Shown one piece after another: positions 43,848-51,806 of a DNA stretch of 64,000 bases (position 1 is its first letter; each line of letters opens with the position of its first letter). Source of the stretch: Bradyrhizobium sp. dw_411. Lineage in GTDB: Bacteria > Pseudomonadota > Alphaproteobacteria > Rhizobiales > Xanthobacteraceae. Where the stretch lies: assembly GCF_018449695.1 (NCBI RefSeq), contig NZ_JAAVUY010000027.1, forward strand, positions 17,683-81,682, written 5' to 3'. A program made the translations under genes and the position numbers. The notes under the pieces are model-generated. The model was not told the DNA's origin and searched no databases. It worked only from the letters and a program-made list of their open reading frames with translations.

Positions 43848-45206
43848 TCAAGCAGGCAGCGGTTTGCCCCTCGTCTCCGGCAGGAAGAAGGCCGCGACAA
43901 AGCCGACCACGTAAATGCACGACAGGGTCATCGCAGCCTCTACGAATCCACCGAACATGACTATCATGGATCCTGCCAGCATCGGCCCCATGAACGAGAT
44001 GAATCGCGGTCCGTTGAAAACAAAGGCAAGGGCGGTTGCGCGCATCCGTGTCGGGTAAAGTTCCGGAAGCCAGATCGGCATCCAGCTATGTTGTCCGCTG
44101 ACGAAAATGGCGTTGACGAAGGCCAGCACCAACAATGCCCGCGGATCCTTGGTCAGGAAGAAAAGTGCAGGGGTCAGGATAAACGAGAGGGCGAAGAAGG
44201 TGAGGGTCACCGGTTTTCGGCCAAAAGCATCGGCAAGAAATCCGAATCCGGCATATCCGACGATCGCGCCTGCCGTAAAACACATGCCCACATAACTCGT
44301 CCATTGAGCGACCGGTATCCCTTCGGAGGCGGCGAGCGAACCGATGTAGGGCGGCACCCATGTCGAGATGCTCCAGAAGCCGACGGTCGATGTCAGCGAC
44401 ATCAGGAAGGCCGCGATGGTGTAGCGTCTGGTCGTTCCGTCCGTCAGCAAATCCGTGAGCGTGAAGCGGGTGATCCGTTCGTCCGACACCGAGAGTTGTT
44501 CGCCGCGGCGCTTGCGCTCTTGCGCCGCTTCGCGTCGATCATTGGTCTTTTCCCAGACTTCCGATTCCGGAATGGATCGTCGGATCCAGAGCGTCAAAAG
44601 GGCGGGGAGCACGCCGACCATGTACATGTAGCGCCAGCTGTTCGGTCCTATTGGCGCGATGAAAAGCCAGACCAGCGACGCCAAGAAAAAGCCCATGCCG
44701 AGCCCGCATTGCATGAGCCCGGCCCCCTTGCCGCGAGCACGGTCCGGCCACAGTTCGGCGATCATGGAGCTTCCGGTCGCCCATTCCGAACCCACCGCAA
44801 TACCGACCATGAAGCGTAGAGCGGCAAAGGACCACCAGCTAAACGCAAACGCGGAAAGCCCCGTCATAATGGAATAGGCCATGATAGCCAGTACCATCAT
44901 GCGCTTGCGGCCAATATAGTCGGCGAGGATCCCGCCGAGCAGGCCACCTATCCCCCAGCCAAGCAGGTTGATGCCGATAATCACGCCGACATAAAACGGA
45001 ACCTGCGCGTGGAAGGCCGGATCGAGCAACTGACGTAGAGCCGGCCCTGCCGTCAGGATCAAGGCGTAATTCTCGAACCCGTCGAAAAGCCATCCCAGAT
45101 TCGAGGCGGCAAGCGTGTTCCACTGCGTGCGGTTGAGTGTCTTGTACCAAGGCACATTGAGATCGTTCTTGCTGGCGATCGGCGTATCGGCGCTGATGTT
45201 CGTCAT
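43848..45206 (-). CDS. MFS permease, organic-acid:H+ symporter type
   Basis: The 452-residue permease has 12 hydrophobic segments. NLGWLFDGFENYALILTAG marks helix 1 with the conserved Asp of acid symporters, GGLLGGILADYIGRKRMMVL is the MFS signature loop 2-3, and WLPELYPTRMRATALAFVFN lies in loop 10-11, typical of the AAHS/sialate-type families. It probably imports the substrate of the DapA-like enzyme encoded next. The start at 45206 is chosen (MTNISADTPIASK). Confidence 0.92.
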   Translation of the reverse strand: MTNISADTPIASKNDLNVPWYKTLNRTQWNTLAASNLGWLFDGFENYALILTAGPALRQLLDPAFHAQVPFYVGVIIGINLLGWGIGGLLGGILADYIGRKRMMVLAIMAYSIMTGLSAFAFSWWSFAALRFMVGIAVGSEWATGSSMIAELWPDRARGKGAGLMQCGLGMGFFLASLVWLFIAPIGPNSWRYMYMVGVLPALLTLWIRRSIPESEVWEKTNDRREAAQERKRRGEQLSVSDERITRFTLTDLLTDGTTRRYTIAAFLMSLTSTVGFWSISTWVPPYIGSLAASEGIPVAQWTSYVGMCFTAGAIVGYAGFGFLADAFGRKPVTLTFFALSFILTPALFFLTKDPRALLVLAFVNAIFVSGQHSWMPIWLPELYPTRMRATALAFVFNGPRFISFMGPMLAGSMIVMFGGFVEAAMTLSCIYVVGFVAAFFLPETRGKPLPA

Positions 45207-45336
45207 TGCTTTCCCCACCTGTTGTTATCGTTTTCTTTTTAGATACTCGATCCGAGCCGCAAGCCATCCGGCTGGCCTAGCGGCGCGACAAACAGCGACC
45301 GGGCGGGGTGCCGCCACGGCAAAAGATCAAACCAAA

Positions 45337-45366
45337 GACAGCGCCTTGCGGATAGGGCGATCTGTC
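45337..45366 (-). terminator. Terminator-like hairpin after the PEP-mutase stub
   Basis: On the minus strand GACAG-AT-CGCC pairs with GGCG-CTGTC (one 2-nt bulge and a 10-nt loop) followed by TTTGGTTTGATCTTTT. It begins 2 bp after the stop of the truncated ORF. Confidence 0.6.
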
Positions 45367-45367
45367 T

Positions 45368-45514
45368 TCACGATGCGAGCAGCGCGCGTCTGCCAACCGT
45401 AATGGCGCGGAATCCAGTCTGTTCTATCGACCGGACTGACAAAGCGTCATGCGCGAGCGGCATCACTAGGGGCGACTCGGCCGACAGGGCTTGGCGTATC
45501 GATTGCCGTGTCAT
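45368..45514 (-). pseudogene. Truncated PEP-mutase/isocitrate-lyase family gene (N-terminal 48 codons)
   Basis: The frame from 45514 reads MTRQSIRQALSAESPLVMPL, then AHDALSVRSIEQTGFRAITV and GRRALLAS, which matches the N-terminus of the isocitrate lyase/phosphoenolpyruvate mutase family (P-G-x-x-D-ALSAR-x-x-E-x-GF). A full enzyme has about 290 residues; here the frame stops after 48 and a terminator hairpin follows. A strong ribosome-binding site (AGAGGGGGGATT) precedes the ATG. It is best seen as the remains of a gene that lost its body. Confidence 0.7.
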
Positions 45515-45639
45515 CACAATCCCCCCTCTCTCGTTGGTTGACCAAAGCTCACGCAAGCGCCTGATGATCCGCAGCCTTACTTCGCGAGCGCCGGTCAAAC
45601 CGGCTCCATTTCCCGAGAAATGAGCCAGGATTATAAAAA

Positions 45640-45668
45640 TTGACAGACCAAAAATTGGCGGTTTTAAT
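45640..45668 (+). promoter_or_regulatory. Near-consensus sigma-70 type promoter for the second lysR gene
   Basis: TTGACA (45640-45645) and TTTAAT (45663-45668) are separated by exactly 17 bp. The predicted start of transcription (about 45675) is only some 10 bp from the ATG at 45685, so the leader is very short. It also rules out the upstream TTG at 45640 as a start codon because that lies inside the -35 box. Confidence 0.7.
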
Positions 45669-45684
45669 TGAGAAATTCTCACTC

Positions 45685-46695
45685 ATGGCAAATCCCGGCC
45701 CACAGAAGAAAGTCGATCTGAAAGGCGCAGCCCCGGCGCAGGCCGCAAATGGGATTGGCGCGTCTGGGATCGGCGCGACCCGTCGGCTACCTCCCCTCAA
45801 TGCCCTTCGGGCCTTCGAAGCCGCCGCACGGCTGGGGAGCCTCAAGAAGGCCAGTGAAGAACTTCATGTGACGCCGGGCGCTGTCAGTCGACAGGTTGCG
45901 TTACTCGAAAATGACATCAAGGCGAAACTGTTCAAGCGGCAGCATCGCAGGGTCACCCTGACGGCCGTCGGTGCTGCGTATCTGGAGGATGTGCGGATCG
46001 CGTTCGATCAGATCTCGCGCGCGACCGCCAGGGCGACCACCCGACTGGACGACAGAGAGCTCAAGCTTAGATCGCCGCCTACATTTGCAATCCGTTGGCT
46101 GGTCCCGCGGCTGGCAAACTTCCACGCGGAAGAGCAGAATATTTCGGTCCAAATCACAACGTCGCACGATCCTGCCGACTTTGACCACGATGATTGCAAT
46201 GCCGCCGTGCAATGGTCGGCGTCAATTGATCCAGCGCTTGAGAAGCATCTCTTGTTTGAGGATATGCTTTTCCCGATCTGCAGTGCCGATTTTCCTCGAC
46301 CGGATGGCGGCTTCACGCTGCAATCGCTTTCCGAACAGTCCTTGTTGGACTCGATCCAACGCCCACTGGATTGGGCTCAATGGTTCAAGGCTGCGGGGGC
46401 GACGGAATTCGAACTCAAACGTCCGATGACTTTCCAAAGCTCGACCTTGACCTACCAGGCGGCCCTGGAGGGGCTTGGTATTGCGCTGGGCCAGCCTGCT
46501 TTTTGCTGGGACGAACTCAAAAGCGGACGACTGGTCGCTGCATATCCGCGAAAGGTGATCGGTAACTCCGGATACTATCTGACCTATCCAAAAGAGAGCC
46601 GGAATCTCAAGAAATTGCGGGCACTCCGCAGCTGGATTTCAAGGGAGGCTCGAACGACCCGCCTTCGCCAGCAAAGCGAAGAATGGTTTCGCTAG
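45685..46695 (+). CDS. LysR-family regulator (GcvA-like)
   Basis: The 336-residue protein has an unusual 33-residue N-terminal extension (Ala/Gly/Pro-rich) before the HTH domain: PPLNALRAFEAAARLGSLKK, ASEELHVTPGAVSRQVALLE. The sensor domain (RSPPTFAIRWLVPRLANFHA, AALEGLGIALGQPAFCWDEL) is GcvA-like. It is divergent from the PEP-mutase stub and from the MFS/DapA-like operon, and probably regulated one of them. A near-consensus promoter lies directly upstream and a terminator directly after. Confidence 0.93.
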   Translation: MANPGPQKKVDLKGAAPAQAANGIGASGIGATRRLPPLNALRAFEAAARLGSLKKASEELHVTPGAVSRQVALLENDIKAKLFKRQHRRVTLTAVGAAYLEDVRIAFDQISRATARATTRLDDRELKLRSPPTFAIRWLVPRLANFHAEEQNISVQITTSHDPADFDHDDCNAAVQWSASIDPALEKHLLFEDMLFPICSADFPRPDGGFTLQSLSEQSLLDSIQRPLDWAQWFKAAGATEFELKRPMTFQSSTLTYQAALEGLGIALGQPAFCWDELKSGRLVAAYPRKVIGNSGYYLTYPKESRNLKKLRALRSWISREARTTRLRQQSEEWFR

Positions 46696-46697
46696 AC

Positions 46698-46720
46698 AAT
46701 CCCGGTCATCGGGATTTTTT
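46698..46720 (+). terminator. Rho-independent terminator after lysR
   Basis: AATCCCG (46698-46704) pairs with CGGGATT (46710-46716) around GTCAT, followed by a T run (46715-46720). It begins 3 bp after the stop codon. Confidence 0.85.
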
Positions 46721-46799
46721 GTCGCCGTCATCAGCGGACACTTCCGCCAACTTGAACGCCAGCGCCGAGGCGTCAGAACCACACGGCTTCACGGTCCGC
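46716..46799. repeat. Truncated relative of the mosaic repeat at 35917-36000
   Basis: CGGACACTTCCGCCAACTTG, ACGCCAGCGCCGAGGCGTCA, GAACCACACGGC and GGTCCGCA align in order with 35917-36000. The minus-strand open frame over it (46706-46903) is repeat-derived. Confidence 0.75.
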
Positions 46800-46862
46800 A
46801 AGCCGATGCCTCGTTTCCCGGCGTAATGTCGCTGCGCGAAAGATATCAGCGCCGGAATGTTT

Positions 46863-47021
46863 TTACGGTTTCCGAGGATTTCGCTGGAAACGTTTCTCCG
46901 CACGCTGTTCGGATAGAGCGCGTTCGACCAGTTCGATTATTTGCGTTCTCACCTCGCGATTCCTGAGTTTCATAAAAGCCCGCAGCAGATCCAGGCCTTC
47001 TTCAGGAGTTGCTTCATTCAT
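46863..47021 (-). CDS. Small hypothetical protein
   Basis: The 52-residue product reads MNEATPEEGLDLLRAFMKLR, then NREVRTQIIELVERALSEQR and a basic tail. The pattern GLDLLRAFMKLRNREVR resembles the C-terminal tail I recall from XRE-type HTH regulators, but the HTH part is missing, so it may be a remnant. The in-frame extension to 47117 crosses a terminator hairpin and is unlikely. The alternative start is 47042 (MISSLYEM). Confidence 0.4.
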   Translation of the reverse strand: MNEATPEEGLDLLRAFMKLRNREVRTQIIELVERALSEQRAEKRFQRNPRKP

Positions 47022-47089
47022 TTCATATAAAGAGGAAATCATGAGGGACACCCGTGAGCTCTTTGCGTCGAAACAGCTAAAGTCGCGGA

Positions 47090-47131
47090 AGAAAACGACC
47101 CCGAATTGTCCGGTCATCCACTCGGGGTCGC
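47090..47131 (-). terminator. Rho-independent terminator after the bicupin gene
   Basis: CGACCCCGA (47096-47104) and TCGGGGTCG (47122-47130) form a perfect 9-bp stem with a 17-nt loop. On the minus strand it is followed by TTTTCTT. It lies 11 bp after the bicupin stop. Confidence 0.8.
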
Positions 47132-47141
47132 CACACTGCCT

Positions 47142-48050
47142 TCAAGTTGAAGGCTTGTTCCAGGAATCGAATTCGGGTTTGACCCAGGGCTTTCCCTTAT
47201 CGCTGAATTGCTCCTGCTGATATTCAACCAGATGGCTGTAGTCCAATCGCGCGGGGGCGAAAATTTCAATGAGCGACGCGGTCTCGTCACCGACAGCGTA
47301 ACCGCGATGCATGGCGAATGCCGGGATGATCATCGCCGTTCCCGCCGGCATGTCGTAGTCGACACCGTCCACTTCCATTCGCATGCCGCCCTTGGTGCAT
47401 ATCAGCATCATGTCATAGGGATGATCGTGCGGTTTGCGGTGATGGGCCTGCTGACTCCTGGGCTGCGGCGTGATCTCGGCCCATACCACCTGGGCATGTT
47501 CGGTGCGGATCGATTTCCGCTGCATGCGGCCTTGATGCAGTTTGTTTTCCACCGGCATGCCGGACAGTTGATACACCGGCAGTCGTTTCTTGCCGGGATC
47601 GTTGCGGGTGAAGGGTGTCCAGGTGAAGCTATCGCCCTTCACCCAATGCTCGCCCTTGTCGGTAAACTCGGTCTGATATGAAACCAGATCGATGTAGTCG
47701 GTGCGCGCGGGGGCGAAGACCTCGAACAGCGACGCCGGGCGGTCGCCGAAGGCGTAGCCGCGATGCATGTAATGAGCCGGAACGATCGTTGCCGAGCCGG
47801 CATCGAGCCGATACTCGACGCCTTCAACATCCTGCATCATCGTGCCGTCCAGCACGACCAGCAGCATGTCGTATGGATGGTCATGCGGTGTCCGGTGATT
47901 GTGCTGCTGTCCGGGCGGCTGCGGCGTAATTTCCCCAAATACGATCTGGGCGTGCTGGGTTCGCAGCGAGTAACGCTTCATCCGCCCTTCATGAAGCCGC
48001 GTTTCGAGCGGCAGATCGGCGATCTTGTATACTTTCAGGCGTTGCGACAT
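47142..48050 (-). CDS. Bicupin protein (two repeated cupin domains)
   Basis: The 302-residue product consists of two homologous halves: residues about 5-150 (RLHEGRMKRYSLRTQHAQIV, HRTPHDHPYDMLLVVLDGTM, IVPAHYMHRGYAFGD) and 155-290 (KLHQGRMQRKSIRTEHAQVV, HRKPHDHPYDMMLICTKGG, IIPAFAMHRGYAVGD). Each half keeps the cupin metal residues (HDHPYD and a later His). I do not recognise a named enzyme; ring-cleavage dioxygenases and isomerases use such folds. It lies 44 bp from the MFS permease gene in the same orientation. Confidence 0.82.
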   Translation of the reverse strand: MSQRLKVYKIADLPLETRLHEGRMKRYSLRTQHAQIVFGEITPQPPGQQHNHRTPHDHPYDMLLVVLDGTMMQDVEGVEYRLDAGSATIVPAHYMHRGYAFGDRPASLFEVFAPARTDYIDLVSYQTEFTDKGEHWVKGDSFTWTPFTRNDPGKKRLPVYQLSGMPVENKLHQGRMQRKSIRTEHAQVVWAEITPQPRSQQAHHRKPHDHPYDMMLICTKGGMRMEVDGVDYDMPAGTAMIIPAFAMHRGYAVGDETASLIEIFAPARLDYSHLVEYQQEQFSDKGKPWVKPEFDSWNKPST

Positions 48051-48094
48051 ATCTTCTCCCGGCGGCTGGTGTGTTCGGATCCTGTGGTTTCAAG

Positions 48095-49408
48095 TCACGG
48101 CGTGACAGTTGCGCTGGCTTTGCGCGCCGTATTCGCCCGTGCGATTTGGTCGCGTTCATTGTCTTCGGCATCGAGCGCGAGCAGGCTTCTGCCCCGCGTT
48201 TCCGGCAGCAGGATCAATCCGAGCAGCATGAGCCCATAACAGCTCACGGCCATCGCCCCCATGGCGATCCCGAGCGAGGTTTCATGTTGACTGAGGTAGC
48301 CAACGACGGTCGCGAAGGTCGAGCCCATCGCCCGACCGAAGCTGTAAGTAAAACCCTGACCGGTACCGCGGATACGGGTAGGATAGAGCTCGGCGGTAAA
48401 GGCGCCGATCGGCGAGAACGCCGAGAACACAAACACGCCGAGTACGAAACCGACCGGCAGGATGAACGTGTTGCTGATAGGTGCGAAGGCGTAGATCGTC
48501 ATCACGACGATCGAGCCCAGGCCCGAGATCATGAACGTCGGCTTGCGGCCGATCCCGTCCGCAAGGATCGCGCCGCCAACGTAGCCGACGAACGCGCCGC
48601 AGATCAGCGCAAACAGGTAACTACCGCTGGTTACGGCTGAAAGCCCACGCTCCGTCCGCAGATAGGTGGGTAGCCAGATGGCGATCACGGTGGCGCCACC
48701 CTGCACGCCCATGATCATGACCGAAAGTCTCACCGTGGTCCAAAGGTATGACCGCTCGAAGATGGAGAAGAGATGGCCGATCCCGTGATTGGCCGCGCCC
48801 TCTCCCTCCTTCTGGTAGATGGCGGTTTCGGGGACGTGCTTGCGAATCCAGAACACAAGCAGTGCGGGCAGCACGCCGAGCCAGAACAAACAGCGCCAGG
48901 CGATCGATTCGGGCAGGAATGCGAACAGGCCCGTGTAGATCAACGCGGACGCGGCCCAGCCGATCGCGTAACCGCTCTGCACGATACCTACGGCGCGGCC
49001 GCGATATTTATCGCGGATCGCCTCCGACATCAGGACGGCGCCGATACCCCATTCGCCGCCGAAGCCCACGCCCTGAAGCGCACGCAGGACAAAGAGCTGC
49101 TCGAAGTTCTGGGCAAAGCCGCAAACGAAGGTGAAGAAGGCGTACCAAAGAATGGTGATCTGCAGCATCCGCACCCGGCCGATGCGATCGCACAGCATGC
49201 CGGCCACCCAGCCTCCGAGGGCCGACACCACGTAGGTCACCGTGCCGATCATCCCGGCCTGCGTATTGGTGATGCCCCAGGCGGCGATCAGTGTCGGAAC
49301 CGCGTATCCGTAGACGTTGAGATCGAACGCATCCATGCCCCAGCCGCCCACGCAGCCGATCATGGTCCGGCGTTCGGATTTCGTCAGGTCTTTCAACCAG
49401 GCAAACAT
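48095..49408 (-). CDS. MFS permease, aromatic-acid:H+ symporter (AAHS) type
   Basis: The 437-residue permease shows GCVGGWGMDAFDLNVYGYAV (helix 1 with Asp), GGWVAGMLCDRIGRVRMLQI (signature loop 2-3), ALQGVGFGGEWGIGAVLMSE and TAELYPTRIRGTGQGFTYSF. This arrangement fits importers of aromatic or other organic acids. The start at 49408 (MFAWLKDLTKSERR) follows GAGGGAGGGAT, an ideal ribosome-binding site. It is upstream of the bicupin gene, which is likely cotranscribed. Confidence 0.93.
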   Translation of the reverse strand: MFAWLKDLTKSERRTMIGCVGGWGMDAFDLNVYGYAVPTLIAAWGITNTQAGMIGTVTYVVSALGGWVAGMLCDRIGRVRMLQITILWYAFFTFVCGFAQNFEQLFVLRALQGVGFGGEWGIGAVLMSEAIRDKYRGRAVGIVQSGYAIGWAASALIYTGLFAFLPESIAWRCLFWLGVLPALLVFWIRKHVPETAIYQKEGEGAANHGIGHLFSIFERSYLWTTVRLSVMIMGVQGGATVIAIWLPTYLRTERGLSAVTSGSYLFALICGAFVGYVGGAILADGIGRKPTFMISGLGSIVVMTIYAFAPISNTFILPVGFVLGVFVFSAFSPIGAFTAELYPTRIRGTGQGFTYSFGRAMGSTFATVVGYLSQHETSLGIAMGAMAVSCYGLMLLGLILLPETRGRSLLALDAEDNERDQIARANTARKASATVTP

Positions 49409-49555
49409 GAATCCCTCCCTCATATTGATGTCGGCATCGCCACTCTGCGTTGGCTTGCTCGAAACACTGGGTTTGCGTGTCTCTTTTTGGCTTTTGCGGT
49501 AGACCCCTTTAAACTGCGACGTCAGCGGCTGCGGTGCTTTCGACAGCCTATTCCA

Positions 49556-50491
49556 TCACTGGACTCGGTTGTCGGCGACGTGAAGCGTTCTGTTACCCAG
49601 GCGTTGCGAGATACGTTGCGCCGCCTGGACGACTGCCCGCACCAACGCCGGCGGCGGGTTGTCACTGATCTGATCGAGCGAACCGAAAATACCGATCGAC
49701 CCCTCGAACTTGCCCTGACTGGAAAAGAAAGGCGCGGTCAGGGCATTCATGCCGGGGTCGGATTCTTCAGGAGCCATAGCCCAGCCACGCTTGCGCACCT
49801 TGGTAACTTCCCGCCGAAGGGCGTCCGGTGAAGTGATCGTCTTGCGTGCCCGGCGCGGAAGACCTTGCGCGATGACCCGTTCGAGCAGCCGCGGATCTCC
49901 GAAAGCCAGTGCAAGTTTTCCATGTGCGGAGGCGTGATAATCGAACACCGCGCCGACCTTCAGCATGAACTGCACGTTCTGCATGCCGCCCTTGACGTCA
50001 AGAATGACGACGCCACTGTCATCCTCGAGCGGTCCCGCTATCGCGACCGTATACTCGGCCTCCTGCCGCAGGCGCAGCATCTCGCCACGCGCCTTGGGCG
50101 CCCACGCAAAGCGGTCGGGCAGCATTTCCTTCAAGGCATAAAACCGGGGACCGATCTCGTATTTCTCCGTCACCGCGTCCTGAACCACGAACTTCTGGCT
50201 GCAAAGCGTGTGCAGATGACGGAAGATCACCCACTTGGTCGTGCCGAGCGCGCGCGCCAGTTCGGTAACGCCTCTCGGTTCGCCGCCCTTCGCCAAGGCC
50301 TCAAGCACGCGCAAACCGACGACGAGCGATTGAACCGTATAACGCGATTTGGCCGGATCGGACCTGACGGGATTCGACTTGGCCGGATTACCGGGTTCGG
50401 CCCGCGCCGATCTCGACGCGGCCCGTGACTTCGCCATCGCCGCCTTGGCGTCGGTCGCGGGAAGCGGTGCAGTTTGCGAAGGGCGCGTCAT
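49556..50491 (-). CDS. IclR-family transcriptional regulator
   Basis: The 311-residue protein starts with an Ala/Arg/Ser/Pro-rich stretch of about 50 residues, then the winged HTH (SRYTVQSLVVGLRVLEALAK, RGVTELARALGTTKWVIFRH, LHTLCSQKFV) and the IclR effector domain (GVVILDVKGGMQNVQFMLKV, YHASAHGKLALAF, SQGKFEGSIGIFGSLDQI). IclR proteins control aromatic catabolism and acetate genes. The start at 50491 is chosen; the in-frame ATG at 50521 lies inside a palindromic operator. The protein may act on both the divergent amidohydrolase gene and itself. Confidence 0.92.
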   Translation of the reverse strand: MTRPSQTAPLPATDAKAAMAKSRAASRSARAEPGNPAKSNPVRSDPAKSRYTVQSLVVGLRVLEALAKGGEPRGVTELARALGTTKWVIFRHLHTLCSQKFVVQDAVTEKYEIGPRFYALKEMLPDRFAWAPKARGEMLRLRQEAEYTVAIAGPLEDDSGVVILDVKGGMQNVQFMLKVGAVFDYHASAHGKLALAFGDPRLLERVIAQGLPRRARKTITSPDALRREVTKVRKRGWAMAPEESDPGMNALTAPFFSSQGKFEGSIGIFGSLDQISDNPPPALVRAVVQAAQRISQRLGNRTLHVADNRVQ

Positions 50492-50512
50492 CTTCAGGTT
50501 GTCTTTCAAATT

Positions 50513-50529
50513 GTTGCGCATGGCGCAAC
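50513..50529. promoter_or_regulatory. Operator palindrome GTTGCGC-ATG-GCGCAAC, copy 1
   Basis: A perfect 7-bp inverted repeat with 3-nt centre lies immediately upstream of the iclR coding sequence. Its arms are identical to those of the copy at 50710. It suits an IclR dimer site for autoregulation. Confidence 0.8.
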
Positions 50530-50709
50530 GATATTGCGAGACAAATGCTCGACTCTTGCCGTGCTGTTGTCAACAACGAAATGGAATTGTTCGCCGTCGC
50601 AGTGACTATCGAGCGAAATGAGCTGCACTGCACAGTTTTATGTTTGCCACCCATCACTTCAGTTTCACGCCTCCAATCAAAGGCAAAACGGATGATTTGA
50701 CTTCATTAT

Positions 50710-50726
50710 GTTGCGCATAGCGCAAC
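50710..50726. promoter_or_regulatory. Operator palindrome GTTGCGC-ATA-GCGCAAC, copy 2
   Basis: The same 7-bp arms as copy 1, 197 bp away, lie 73 bp before the amidohydrolase start. The two sites bracket the divergent promoter region. Confidence 0.8.
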
Positions 50727-50799
50727 GAAACGAAAATTGCAGTGGCGCATGCCAGATCGATGGTGAATAGTGAGGACGCAAATAAGAAAGAGACCACGC

Positions 50800-51729
50800 A
50801 TGGAACCGATCAGCATCGAAGGCTTCTACGATCTCCACGTTCACACCGGGCCGGTTTCATTTCGGCGTATCGGCGATGCCGGGGACGTAGGACGGATGTG
50901 TGCCGCGGCGGGAATGGCAGCAATGGTCACCAAAGGCCATTTCGAAAGCACGATCGCGCGCGCGCACCACGCCAACAAAGAAATCAATAGTCCGAGCTTC
51001 AAAGTCTATGCGGCGATCGCGCTAAATCGCGGCGTCGGCGGCATCAATCCGGCGGCGGTCGAACTCGCGATGGATATGGGCGCGAAGATCGTCTGGCTGC
51101 CGACGCTGGACGCCGCCAACCATGCCCGCGCCTTTGGCGGTGCGGGAACCTATGGTTTCAAGGCGATGACGCTCGACTTCAAGCGGCCGAGCACCTTTGA
51201 CAAGACATACACCGTACTGGACGGCAACGGAAAGCTCAGCGCCGAGACCAAGGAAGTGATCGACATCGTCAATGCATATGATGCGGTTTTGGCGACCGGA
51301 CACATCTCGAAGGAAGAGATTTATGCGGTCGCCGAATATGCATTGTCGCAAAAGCTGAAACGGATGCTGATCACGCATCCCGAATTCACCGTGCCGAATC
51401 TCGATCTGGAAACCATGATCGATCTGACGCGCCAGGGAATTTATCTGGAGTTTTGCGCCGCCAATGTCTTTCCGATCATCGCCGGAAGGACACTGCAGCA
51501 GATGAAGGACATCATGGAGGCGGTTGGTCCGAAACACGCCATCATCTCGACCGATGCCGGCCAGCCGTTTCATCCGAACCCGCCGGAGATGCTTCGTTCA
51601 TACGTGCAAGGGCTGAACCAAAAAGGTCTTTCCGAGACGGCGATCCGGACCATGTGCATTGACAACCCGGCCTATCTGCTCAATGTCGCGCCGTCCAACA
51701 ATCCGCCTTCGACCGGCCGGGTGAATTAA
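50800..51729 (+). CDS. DUF6282 / amidohydrolase-like protein
   Basis: The 309-residue product carries an N-terminal metal motif DLHVHTGPVSFRRIG (HxH near residue 12) and continues MAAMVTKGHFESTIARAH, KIVWLPTLDAANHARAF, VLATGHISKEEIYAVAEYAL, RMLITHPEF and HAIISTDAGQPFHPNP, giving the His/Asp set of a metal-dependent TIM-barrel hydrolase. It fits the DUF6282 group I recall; the substrate is unknown. The ATG at 50800 is chosen over 50770. It is divergent from iclR and convergent with the Rieske oxygenase gene. Confidence 0.85.
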   Translation: MEPISIEGFYDLHVHTGPVSFRRIGDAGDVGRMCAAAGMAAMVTKGHFESTIARAHHANKEINSPSFKVYAAIALNRGVGGINPAAVELAMDMGAKIVWLPTLDAANHARAFGGAGTYGFKAMTLDFKRPSTFDKTYTVLDGNGKLSAETKEVIDIVNAYDAVLATGHISKEEIYAVAEYALSQKLKRMLITHPEFTVPNLDLETMIDLTRQGIYLEFCAANVFPIIAGRTLQQMKDIMEAVGPKHAIISTDAGQPFHPNPPEMLRSYVQGLNQKGLSETAIRTMCIDNPAYLLNVAPSNNPPSTGRVN

Positions 51730-51756
51730 GCCGGCAGGCACAATATCCGTGATCCG

Positions 51757-51792
51757 GCCGGCGGCACGCACGCGTCAGTGCGAACCGCCGGC
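51757..51792. terminator. GC-rich hairpin between convergent genes
   Basis: GCCGGCGG (51757-51764) pairs with CCGCCGGC (51785-51792), and the stem extends partly inwards (ACGCA with TGCG). It lies between the stops of the DUF6282 gene and the Rieske gene and could slow transcription from both sides, though no T run is present. Confidence 0.4.
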
Positions 51793-51806
51793 TCAATCGG
51801 ATTGCA

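Noticed and set aside
42841..43914. 357-codon plus-strand ORF opposite the DapA-like gene
   Set aside because: It mirrors the minus-strand gene almost exactly, and only the minus strand has TIM-barrel motifs and a ribosome-binding site.
46706..46903. 65-codon minus-strand ORF
   Set aside because: It overlaps the repeat at 46716-46799 and the lysR terminator, and its sequence parallels the repeat-derived frame at 36000.
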